DNA of 64,000 nucleotides. It comes from Byssochlamys sp. IMV 00236 (lineage: Eukaryota > Ascomycota > Eurotiomycetes > Eurotiales > Thermoascaceae). The notes under the pieces are model-generated. The model did not search any database. It was not told where the DNA came from and was given only the letters and a program-made list of their open reading frames with translations. Each line of letters starts with the position of its first letter. Positions within the stretch are counted from its first letter, which is position 1. The stretch spans positions 1 to 64,000 of the forward strand of contig MSJH02000837.1 in assembly GCA_001931875.2 (NCBI GenBank), read 5' to 3'. Shown here one piece after another: positions 50,428 through 60,769 of this stretch. The position numbers were made by a program, and so were the translations under genes.

Positions 50428-51720
50428 CTATAGTGTTAACACAGGATTATTATATAACATATATAATTTTTCTTAAAAGCTAAAGTTATTAAACTAGAGA
50501 ATATATATTTAATTATTACTAGTATTCTAAATAAAAGGTATTTTCTAGTATTTTCTAAATTATTCTCTAACTTTTATAGAAAATATATAAATCTTATATA
50601 TATTTTAAGGTTATTATAAATCTAACTTAAGTTAGATTTATTAAAACTGTATTATATTTAATTATTTTTTTTTATTTAAATATAGTTTCTAAGTCGGATA
50701 TTATTCTCTTATAATAGATAATCTCCTACTTTAGCTATTAAGCTTAACTATTCTATTATATATTGAAGATACTTATTCTTCCCTAATTTAGCTTTATTAA
50801 TATAATACTATAATAATAAAATAAGAGTTTTTTTTTATTAACTGTAAGAAATAATTCTGTGCTAAAAGAAGAAATTAATATAATTATTTTTAACTAGGAT
50901 CTTATAGATTATAGTCTTAAATTATAAGATACTTTTCTTTATTATTTAGGGAAGCGATTAAAATAATCCCCTAAATATACTAGAATTATTAGTCCTATAT
51001 TAGATTAGCTACCTATATTTTTATTAGTATGCTAAATATAATAAGCCAGATTATTTAATAGTTTTTTAGAGTAGACTATAAGTAGAAATATATATCCCGC
51101 ATATTAATATCAGGCAATAAAGTTTATTAATTTGCCTTTTATATAATATTAGGAAAAGAAAGAAGATAAAAATAAATATAAAGATTATTAATAGTATTAT
51201 TAAATTAGGCAAGAAATATAGCAATTTTAATAGAAGTAGATTCAGGGTTAATAAAAGAGTTCTTAATAATATCTAGATTTAAATTAATATTAAAAGGCAT
51301 CGCAGATTTAGAGACCTAGGATTAATATTATTTTCTAATACTACTAAGTTAAATAAAACAATTTCTAAAAAAAAATAATTAGATTTTATAAAGTAATAAT
51401 AAAAATTATAGATACTATAACTATAATCTATAATATATAATAAAAAATTAAGATAAGCTTTTAATTTTTATATATTCTAACTTAAATTAGAATATATAAA
51501 CACAGTATAATAATCTAATAATTTAATTACTTAATTAGTCTTAGTGTAGTATTAGCATAAAATAAGCAATATAATTAGCGCTTTATTAGCTATATATACT
51601 TAGTTAGAGACTTTATAATAAAGTTAAATTCTATTCTCTAAAATAATCCTATTTTTTTACCCCCCCTTTATCCCCGCCTTTTACTACCCCCCTATGCCTT
51701 AAATCTAATAAAATTTAATT

Positions 51721-51948
51721 TAGCCTACTTATTAAGTAAGTTATAATCAGCAATAAGGGTTAATATTCTAACTTAAGTTAGATTATTATTATATCTTAGC
51801 TTATTTACTAAATAAGTTATAATTAATAATAAGGGTTAATATTCTAACTTAAGTTAAATTATTACTATATCTTAGCTTACCTACTAAGTAAGTTACAATT
51901 AGCAATAAGGGCTAATATTCTAACTTAAGTTAAATTATTACTATGCTA
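51721..51948. repeat. Three 76-bp tandem units in the hAT element
   Basis: Units start at about 51,721, 51,797 and 51,873 (tagcctacttattaagtaag and variants). Each carries one copy of the TCTAACTTAAGTTAGA palindrome and the phrase caataagggttaatatt. The periodic palindromes look like an array of protein-binding sites, but that is inference. Confidence 0.85.
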
Positions 51949-51964
51949 GATAAGTTATAATTAG

Positions 51965-52197
51965 CCTTAATTTATAAAGAATTAGAGTAATATTTCTTTA
52001 CCCGCACAGATCGCTAAAATCTAATACTTATTTCTCTACCTATACTTAACCTATAAAGAATTAGAATAATATTTCTTTACCCGTTTAGACCCGCTAAAAT
52101 CTAGTACCTTTTTCTATTCTTAATCTATAAGGAATTAAAATAATATTTTTTTACCTATATAGACCCGCTAAAAATCTAATACTTATTTTTATACTCT
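51965..52197. repeat. Three tandem units of about 74-80 bp in the hAT element
   Basis: tataaagaattagagtaata at 51,972, with variants at 52,052 and 52,125, each followed by tttctttaccc and ccgctaaaatctaatactt. A second, different tandem family directly after the 76-bp units. Both precede the accessory reading frame at 52,310, where a promoter would be. Confidence 0.8.
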
Positions 52198-52309
52198 TTA
52201 TTTATTATATATCTACTATAATTAGCAGAACTAGACTAGAAAAAATCTAACTTAAGTTAGATTTAGATTTTCGGCTATACCTTATAAGAAGGTTATAATA
52301 GCTTTAGCT

Positions 52310-53110
52310 ACCGGCATTTTTTAAAAGGTAATTAAAAATACTATTATTATAAATATTATTAAAAAAAATAAAATTGCCTTAATATTAATAAAGACTTTTC
52401 TAGGTACTATAATCCTTAATATTAAGTGCCTTAAGACTAAATAGAAAGACTTGTTAAACAAAGACCTAGATTAAAAATATATCTAGACTTTATATAAAGA
52501 TTTTAGCTAAGGGATTAAGTAATTTAAGCCTAAGTCGCGGTTAAAGGTAATTATAAGCAAGTCTTCTTTCTAAAAAATACTAGAGGCCTACTAATATCTT
52601 TTTATAAAAGAGATAGATATAGTAATTATTAAAAATAAGGTATATTTAGGGAAAGGCTCTATAATTAATAACTTTATATTCTTATTAGAACTGCCGAAGG
52701 ATATAGAATAGCTAATATTATAATCTAGACAGTATTAAAAGCAGGCTCTTTTATTAATATTAAAAGATTAAGCTGTAATAATAATAAAGAATATAATAAA
52801 TATTAACAGTAAGAAAATTAAATATCTATACCTAAAGATAAGCTATTCTAACTTAAGTTAGATTTCTCCTAATATATCTCTAGGCTTATATTTAGACTAT
52901 TAATTTATATAATATAAATATAATAAATAATAATCTGCTATTAGCACTCCGGGCTAATAAAATTAATTTTTTTAAAGCGAATATTAAGAGGAGGATAATA
53001 GCTATTCTTATTTATTAATAGAGTAATAAGCTTATTAAAATAGAATAATAGTGCTTCTCTAAGCTAAAGGCTTTTAAGGAGTATATTTATTAAAAACTTA
53101 AAATTTAAAT
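52310..53110 (+). pseudogene. Accessory reading frame of the hAT element, unknown family
   Basis: One plus-strand frame reads through with only Gln/Arg-type stops: TIIINIIKKNKIALILIK, then LKTK*KDLLNKDLD*KYI, FKPKSRLKVIISKSSF, IVIIKNKVYLGKGSIIN and FIFLLELPKDIE. It looks like a soluble Lys-rich protein and not a transposase. One dispersed palindrome (52,847) lies inside the frame (YSNLS*ISPNIS). I do not recognise the family. It is probably a second gene carried by this hAT lineage; start and end are approximate. Confidence 0.55.
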
Positions 53111-55849
53111 CACTTATTTTATACAACCCCTTATTATCTTATATTATTTAATCTGGCAGGACTAAATTCGGCGGTATATAGAGATATAATATAATACTTT
53201 TTATTTTTTATAGATTATAAGGGAATTAATAATTAACTAAAAACTTAATTATATAAGTAGATAATAAATGCTTACTAAGTATTAAATTCTAACTTAGGTT
53301 AGTTTTAAAATCCTTAGTTTAAACAATTCTTTTATTTTACTAATATAATTCTAGGCTCTATAGTAACTAAGGCTAGTAAAGCTAATTAAAGGCTTATTAT
53401 TAATTATTACTGTAATCTGTCAGATTATAACTTATAGATATTATTTTTTCCTATTATTATAGATTATAAGTCTGGGTATTTATAACCTTTAATTAATACT
53501 TAATTCTTTAATAAGTATTCTTTACTATAACTAAGGAATATTAATACTATAATTAAGGCGAATATATAATACCTAATATTCTTATCCTCTCTCTCTAACT
53601 AAGATTATATAGTTATATAAAAAAATATTAATATAAATAGAGATATAATCTATCTTACCTAATAAGATTTAACTTAAATTAAATCTAAAGTTTTTAGCTA
53701 AACTAGTATATAATAGGGATAGATAGATAAAACTAAATAAGCATATAATATTACCTATAAAGCAGCTGTTAAGGTATATTGCCTTTTAAATATATTTTAA
53801 GTAGATATATCCTTTAGCCGCATTAACTGCTCTTAAAGATTTTAAGTAGCTTAATACTCTCTATAAGATATTCTCTAAGGCTAAAGGTCTATATAAGAAG
53901 AATAAAACTATAGAGTTTCTTAATTATGCTGCAGTTATAATTAAGGAAAAGAAACACCTATTTAATAATCTAGAACTTATATATAAGATATTATTTAATT
54001 TAACCTAAGTTAGAATTAAATATATATTTACACTTTTATATATAGCTTAAGGAATTATTTATAGTATTATAAAACTAGACCCTTAATAACTATAATAAGA
54101 AGAGTATTAAGATTAAATAAACCTATCTTAAATACTTTTCGCGCTATAACTGGGCATATATTATGCTTATATTATATAACTCTATAGGACCTATATTTAT
54201 AGGGATTATAGAACTCTTTAATAATAAAACAGTAATAGTAAATTAATTATAATTTAATTTAAGTTAGATTATTATTAACTAACTCTATTATAGGAAGATA
54301 AATTATAGGCATATATAAATTTTAGTAAAATTACCGCTTGTGCGCAATTTAAAGATAATAGCTAAATTAAAAAAATTAGGATTTTAAATAGCAGTCGCAG
54401 CTATAATCTTCTTAAAAACCTAAGTAATATTACTAGTGCTATATAATAATACTAGCAGATTAAAAAATGCTTAATTAAAATACTATATAATAGATAGGTA
54501 AGAAGATATATAGCAAACTTAAAATTAGAAGACTTTATATAGACTAAGGTAAGTAGACTATAATCTAACTTAAGTTAATTATTAATATACTTAGGCAGAA
54601 TAGAATAAGTATATTTATACTCTATAAGATACTATATTAATATTATTAAAATATAAATAAGAGCCTAACCTAAATAATATTAATAAGTTCCTCAGAATAT
54701 ATATGCTTAACTTAATTAATAATATTAAGGAGCAGAGAGAGATATATAAGAAAGTTAAACTGCAGAAACACAGATTGCTTTCTTTATATTCTAATAAGCA
54801 GCATAATCTAATTAAGCTATAAAAAAAGGAAATTAAGAACTAACTAAATATATTCAGGAAGGCATTATTAAATCTTCTTAACCCTAAAAAGAGGAGACTA
54901 AATAGTAAGTATATATTCTAACTTAAATTAGATTTTATAATTACTAATCTTAGAAATACTTTTAAAAATTAGCCTATAAATATAATAGAGCAAAATATAG
55001 CAGATATAATAAAGCAGAATATAGCAGGTAAAATAGAGCAAAGTATAATAATAGGCAGAATAGAATAGAGTATAATAATAGGCAGAATAGAACAGAATAT
55101 AATAGATTAAGGTATTATTACTAACCTATTTTAAGGGGCTAAGATTATAGTTTGCTAATTTATTTTAGCCTAAGAATATAAAAGAACTATAATTAATATA
55201 AGAAAGTCTATAAGAGATTTATTTAGGCTATTCTCCCTTTTTCCTAATAAAAAGGAAAAGAGAGCTAAAAAAAAGACTAAATAAAGATTAAAAGACATAT
55301 TTATCTTTAATAAGAGAAAAAAGAGAAATAAAAAATTTCAGGAATAAGGTCGCTCTTAAAAATAAGATAGCTCTTTTATTATTATAGATACTAGATATTC
55401 TAGGTAGATTCTAACTTAAATTAGATTTAAATAATGCTTATTAATATATAAATTCTCTTCTTTAGTCCTATAAGCTCTAGTATATTTTAAGATTCTAATA
55501 ATAACTTCCCTTATTATAAGATAATTCTCTTTTTTTAATAATATAGGACCTTTACTTCTTATTACTATTTTAAGAGATAATAATTAGGAGATAGAAATAA
55601 TAAAATAGCCGGGCTCTTATATAAATATAAAATACTATATTATTTATCTTAAAACCTTTAAATATATATAGAGAGAATTTTAACTTAAGTTAGAATGCTA
55701 TAGATATTATACCGCCGCTAATACTATTATCTTCTAATTTTTCCTTCTTACTTTATTCTAATACAGATATATTAAGATTATTAAGTCTTTTATTATAGTT
55801 TTAGAATTATATTATTTATACTCCTGCAGAGACTTATAAAACTCCTTTA
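53111..55849. other. Central hAT-element region without an assigned gene
   Basis: No domain recognised on either strand. It holds eight dispersed palindromes (53,288 to 55,679) and a degenerate repeat of aatagagcaaaatatagcag type at about 54,985-55,110. The transposase N-terminus, including any BED zinc finger, may begin within the last few hundred bases. Confidence 0.4.
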
Positions 55850-58390
55850 TCTTCAGATATTAATATCTAGGATATAAATTTTAATTATAATCTTATTAAA
55901 TAATATAAGCCCTAATCTAAAGCTAATACTCCTAACTTAACTAAACTTAAGACAGTAAAATATAGTTAAAGAAAGGCTATTATTTATCTAGCTTTTCTAG
56001 AACAGATTTAGATTTTTAAATTTTAATAAAGTAAAATAGAATTTATAAAATAGCAGTCTAAGTTTTAATAGGTAAAAATAAAGACTTAATTATATATATA
56101 GCAATACTATTAAGAAATTATAAATAATATTTCTAGCGTCCTATATATATAATATTTATATTACTCTATATTTTTTTAATATCCTTATAAAAGAGGAAAT
56201 AATACTAGCTTAATAGCCGCCCATATAAAAAGGGCTATATACTAATCTAGAGATAAGACTCGGAAAAATAGTAATATTTAAAATATATTAATTATAAAGG
56301 TAAGAACTAGGTAATTAATATAGACTTTATTATTAATATTTTTTTTAGAAAACTTTTAATCTAATATATATACTAGATATATTATATAATTAGATCCTGT
56401 ATTTTATTATAGGATGTCGCTAATTATTTTAAATAGTTAAATATATTTAGTTCTACTATATATTATATATAGCTGCTAGTAATTTATATCTAGAGTTACT
56501 TAACTAATATTAGATTTAAGCACGCCTTTTTAAATTTAAGGAGATTAATTATACTAAAATACTATTATATTTATTAGAGTAAGGAAAGATTTCTCTAGTA
56601 TTAAATTATTAGACTAGTTAAAGTTAATATTCTTTTCTTACTATAATTGGGTATTTTATTAATATAAAATAGGTATATAGGGAAGTACTCTTAGTCTTTA
56701 ATCCTATTTATAGATTATATACTAGGAAAAACTTAGTTAAAATATTGCTAAAGAATCTTTATTAATATAATTTATAATATTAGATTCTTATTATTACTAT
56801 AGATAATATAAGTAATAATATTATCCTAATAGCAGAGCTAGATAAAAGCCTAAGAGATAAGCTTAAAATAGATTTATTATTAAAAGATTTCTAAGATATA
56901 ATATTAAGTTAACTTATTTTAAATTGCTATTATATTCTATATTTAGCATATATTTTATAACTTGTAGTTAATGTTTTATTAGGCAAACTCTATATTAATA
57001 CTTCTATTAATAATAGTATTAGTTAAGATATAAGAAAGGATAGAGGCCTATTATATCTTTAGGATATCCTAATATTATTAGAAAAGGTATTCTTTATTTA
57101 ACTTAAGTTAGATTAATACTAATAGATTTCTGTATAGGTTTATAAGATTACTAGATTTATTAATATAAGCCTTTAATATTAGGAATATTTCCTAATACTA
57201 TAACAATTAAGTATTAGTTAGCTAAAATTATTATTTTTTAATTACTAGATATAATAGAATTTAATATATTTTATACTTATATATGCCCTTAAACTACATG
57301 TAGTAATTAGATAATTTATTATATTATAGGCTAATAAAGATGTTTATTTTCTAATATTATCCCCTATTAAATAGCGTCAGGTTAAATATTTTATTAAATT
57401 AACCTGGCTATTCTATAATCTTACTCTTACTATATTAAAGATAAATAGTCTATTAGTTTATAAAATTTTTAAAATCTATAATACTATCTTTAATTATCTT
57501 AATAACTATATAAAGTATTTAAAATTAAAAAGAGCTATATAGAAGATATAACTCTAAGATATTTTATCTAAAGCTTATAATAAGTTATAAACTTATTATA
57601 CTAAAATATATAAATCTTAAGGATTTATATATATAATTATAACAATCCTTTATCCCGGTATAAAATTTAAATATTTTAAAACTTAGGTCTGGCAAGATAT
57701 AATAAAAAACTAATATAATACTTATAAAAAGATTTTTTATAAGATATTTTAATACTATAGTAATTAAAATCTAAATATTAAGATATAATTAGGAACCTAT
57801 TTATCTATCTTAACCTTAGATTATGCGCTTATATAATTTAAATATTATTATCTCCTTTTAAGTACTACTAGTACTTATTAAGAAATTTAGACTTATCTTA
57901 CTGAAGGTAATATTCCATCTAATATTATACTTAAATCATATAGTATTATTCTAACTTAAATTAGATTAGGTTTATTAGAATCAGATAATATCCTTAACTA
58001 TTAGAGAATTAATAAACACTAATTCTTAATTCTTATAATAATAGCCTAAGATTTTTTTATAATCTTATTAAATAGTATTAATATAGAACAATTATTTAAT
58101 AATACCTAAGATATTTATTATTACTAATATAGCCGACTATTTCCTAATATAATTTATGCTTTAATACTTCTTATATATACTGAAAATTTCATTATTTAGC
58201 AGGAGTTTAAGGCAATAATTAATAATATAGATATAATACCTAATAATTAATAATCTAAAAGGGGGGAGATTAAATTGCTAAATCTAATTAGTAATAATAA
58301 GGATATAGACAATATATTAGAAGGAGAGATAGATATAGATAATAAAGATTATTAAATAGAGCAGTTTAGAGGTTAAAATCTTTTAAATAT
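55850..58390 (+). pseudogene. hAT transposase remnant
   Basis: Plus-strand hAT transposase. The catalytic region near 56,784-56,990 reads ILIITIDNISNNIILIAEL, then the conserved histidine region as LAYIL*LVVNVLLGKL (CxAHxLQLVV in the family). The alpha-helical insertion follows: NYLNNYIKYLKLKRAI, then LSKAYNKL*TYYTKIYKS and FIYIIITILYPGIKFKYF near 57,500-57,690. The C-terminal dimerisation domain is at about 57,985-58,200 (NILNY*RINKH*FLIL). The tail runs to about 58,390. One palindrome (57,107) lies within the coding region. Stops at Gln/Arg codons show RIP damage. Confidence 0.88.
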
Positions 58391-58817
58391 TTAAATAGAT
58401 TAACCTATTACTAAGTTTACTTATAATAAAAGAGAATAATTAGATAAATTACCTATATTTAGAATTTCTATATATTCTTAGAGGAACGCAGTAATTATAG
58501 ATAGATTTAAATCTTCTAATTATTGCTTGCGCTGGATTAACTATATTAAAGGCTAATATAAATATTAAAAATCTAACTTAAGTTAGACTTTAATATTATA
58601 TTCTAATATTATTCTACTAAATATTTAAAGAAATAAAAATCTAAATAGTTCTTAAAGATTAATAAGATTTATATAAAAATTCAGATTAATCTAAAGTAAC
58701 TAAAAAAAAATTAAAAAACTGAATTAAACTAAAAAACCTAAAAAAACCAGACTTAAAAAAACCATATAGTGCACTATAAACTATTAGTTCAGTTTACAAA
58801 GTCTATAAACTGTTCCG

Positions 58818-58878
58818 GTTTATAAAATTATAAACCGAACCAAACTATAGGCGGTTTGGTTTAGTTTAGTTCGGTTTT
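58818..58878 (-). repeat. Right end of the hAT element
   Basis: Contains an inverted repeat ggtttataa/ttataaacc (58,818-58,837), then aaccgaaccaaactata, then ggcggtttggtttagttt in the same orientation as the left end. The right end thus carries back-to-back inverted copies of the terminal sequence, which is why its exact edge is unclear. A perfect 14-bp palindrome tatagtgcactata lies just inside at 58,765-58,778. Confidence 0.65.
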
Positions 58879-59735
58879 CTTAGTTTTCTATAATTACTCT
58901 ATAATCTCTTATAGCTATTTAATTATTTCTATAAGTTTTTAAGTTATAGAAGTATAATTTATATTATTAATTATTATAGCTTATTTAGTAAGTATTACTT
59001 AATTACTATTAAATATTTTAAGTTTTAAATATTTAAACCTTTAGTAATAGAGTTAAAGGTACTTAATATATTATTACCTTAAGATCTTTCTTAGTTATTT
59101 TATTATATTATTATTAGAAAAAGCTTAAGTAAAACTTTTATTTAATTCTTTTTTAATAATTTAAATTTATTTAAGTCTTCTATAAGTAATTAATATAGTT
59201 TATTTATTATAATCTATTAAGTAAAACTTTATAAATATATAACTTAATAAGTTTTATTAAATAACTTAAATAATTATAATTAAATTAAAAGTAAAGCTTA
59301 ATTAAATTATAATCTTTTTAATATTATTCTTATTAACTTATAATAAATATAAAGAATTAAATATATTTATTAAATATAAATAAGTATTTTTATATAAATT
59401 TATAATTTAATTCTTTTTTTCTTACTTTTTATAATCTTTTATAAACTTATCTCTTATAGTCTTTAAGAGACTTTAGCTTCTTTAATATTTTTAAACCTTA
59501 TTCTTTAAAGTCTTTTATAGAATATTTCTTATTATATAATTTTAAACTCTATTATTATTATATAGCTATTTTCTTTTCTTTTATATTATATTATAAGGTT
59601 TTATTTATTTTTTTCTTATAAGTTTATTATTTATTTAATTAATTTATAATAGTAACTATATAGCTAAGTTATTATATTACTTAAGGCTTTTATATCTTAT
59701 ACTTTTATACTTTATTAAAGTAATATTATATATAT
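58879..59735 (-). mobile_element. Gypsy element G3, 5' piece (piece 1)
   Basis: T-rich on the plus strand like the other G3 pieces, with broken Lys/Ile/Asn-rich minus-strand frames. By position it should hold the start of gag, the leader and possibly the 5' LTR of G3. I could not read a specific motif, so the assignment rests on order and orientation. Confidence 0.45.
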
Positions 59736-60616
59736 TACTTATATTATTAATATTTTTATTTTATAATATTATATATATAATACTTTTAATTTATATAATT
59801 TCTTTATTTTATTAATATAAAGGTAATAAAAAGCTCTTTAATTTATTATATTATAAATATCTTTATAAAGCTATATTTTATTATAAATATAAAGTTAAAA
59901 ATAATAAGTTTAAATAAAATTGTCTAGACTTATTTAATACTTAAAGGGCTAATAATATTTAGAAAGAAAGAGTATTAGCGCATATAGTAAATATAAAGTA
60001 TATATATATATTCTTGCTTAAGGTAATAGATTTTATATAAAGCTTAAGAAGTAATTTTTTTTAAACTGCTTAATTTTACTAAAGTAAAATTATTCTTAAA
60101 GATTTCCTTAAAGTAAAATCTTTATTATACTAAAACCTACTAGTTTTAACTGCTATTTTATAATATATAATAATTTTATAATAGCTTAAAAATAAGCTAT
60201 TTTAAGAAGATTATAAATTTATTAAAGAATATTTAATTTTATATAAAGAAATTAATATAAAAATTATAATAATAAATCTTTAAAATTAAATATAATATTA
60301 AGATAATTAATTAAACTTTATACTCTTTTTTTTTAAATTTATATAATATTAAAATTAAGAAATACTTAAAGATTAAAATATAAATAAGTTTTAAATTATT
60401 ATCTTATTAAAAGCTAATAATTTATTTTAATATAATTTATATCTTATTATTTCTTTACTTATATAAACTCTTTACTACTAGTCTTTAATAATATAAACTC
60501 TTTTTTATACTAAGTAAACTTTTCTCTAAGCTAAGTATATAATATTATTACTCTCTTACTATATTTACTAGAGAAGTAATTTACTAATAACCTTTAAGAA
60601 CTTATATTCCTTATAT
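59736..60616. repeat. Repeat R1, copy C (partial), split by a solo LTR
   Basis: Colinear with the last 700 bases of R1 copies A and B: the phrase ataaaggtaataaaaagctc near 59,818, then aattttataatagcttaaaa at 60,170, and finally gtaatttactaataaccttt with the common end near 60,616. The left limit is approximate. It is the outermost repeat before the host genes. Confidence 0.75.
59893..60165 (-). repeat. Solo copia LTR in R1 copy C
   Basis: 273 bp, the same length as the Copia-1 3' LTR and colinear with its reverse complement, from agttaaaaataataagttta to ctgctattttataata. It is flanked by a perfect 5-bp duplication tataa (59,888-59,892 and 60,166-60,170). A single LTR with an intact duplication is the product of LTR-LTR recombination after insertion. 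Confidence 0.88.
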
Positions 60617-60769
60617 TAGTTATTAACTATTTACCTGCCTTTTTTACAGATAGTACTATTATACTTAATATAATATTTTAGAGATTTATTTAATTTATCT
60701 CTAAGCTTAATACTAATGCTATGCAAATTATATAATTGCATATTTCCCCTAAGCCTTTTATACTAGTAC
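60617..60769. other. Transition from AT-rich block to host sequence; likely ERD2 3' untranslated region
   Basis: GC content rises across about 150 bases. An inverted repeat atgcaaattatataattgcat (ATGCAA/TTGCAT arms, 60,720-60,740) lies 30 bases beyond the ERD2 stop and could sit in the 3' UTR or mark transcript ends. No gene was seen. Confidence 0.5.

Larger units (their letters stand above)
50019..58878 (+). mobile_element. 8.9 kb hAT-superfamily DNA transposon nested in G3
   Basis: GC-rich terminal sequence (tataggcggttcggttcgg at 50,019) marks the left end and related sequence at 58,833-58,878 the right end, with G3 sequence outside. The plus strand encodes a hAT transposase in its 3' part and at least one further protein. 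It is long for a hAT element (commonly 3-5 kb). CA and TG are moderately preserved, so it is younger than G3. Nineteen copies of a 16-bp palindrome are spread through it. I could not define an 8-bp target duplication, so the exact ends are uncertain by tens of bases. Confidence 0.85.
1..60620. other. AT-rich, RIP-mutated transposon block
   Basis: This stretch is dominated by A and T with TA-rich runs, and has almost no CA, TG or CG in its oldest parts. Fragments of retrotransposon and transposase proteins can be read in single frames, interrupted by TAA, TAG and TGA where family members have Gln or Arg, the expected outcome of C-to-T change on either strand. This is the signature of repeat-induced point mutation, a premeiotic defence of Pezizomycotina fungi against duplicated DNA. 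No tRNA, rRNA, CRISPR array or intact host gene was found. The younger insertions (G5, the 6.8 kb element, the hAT element, the MITE) keep visibly more CA and TG than the host repeats around them. Confidence 0.93.

Noticed and set aside
50170..58587. The palindromes as intron ends (CTAAC branch point followed by TTAG)
   Set aside because: The word does contain CTAAC and TAG at a plausible distance, but I found no consistent GT donors upstream. The hAT protein reads on in the same frame across the site at 57,107, and an intron would not need a palindrome.
50003..58924. Similar flanks (aatctcttaaagtagtta and aatctcttatagctattt) as a hAT target duplication
   Set aside because: They do not abut the two ends and differ at several positions. 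hAT duplications are 8 bp, so this is probably chance in AT-rich sequence.
1..60620. Mitochondrial DNA or a centromere as the source of the AT-rich block
   Set aside because: There are no mitochondrial genes, tRNAs or rRNAs. The content is nuclear transposons with RIP-type changes next to nuclear intron-containing genes. Centromere identity cannot be judged from sequence alone.
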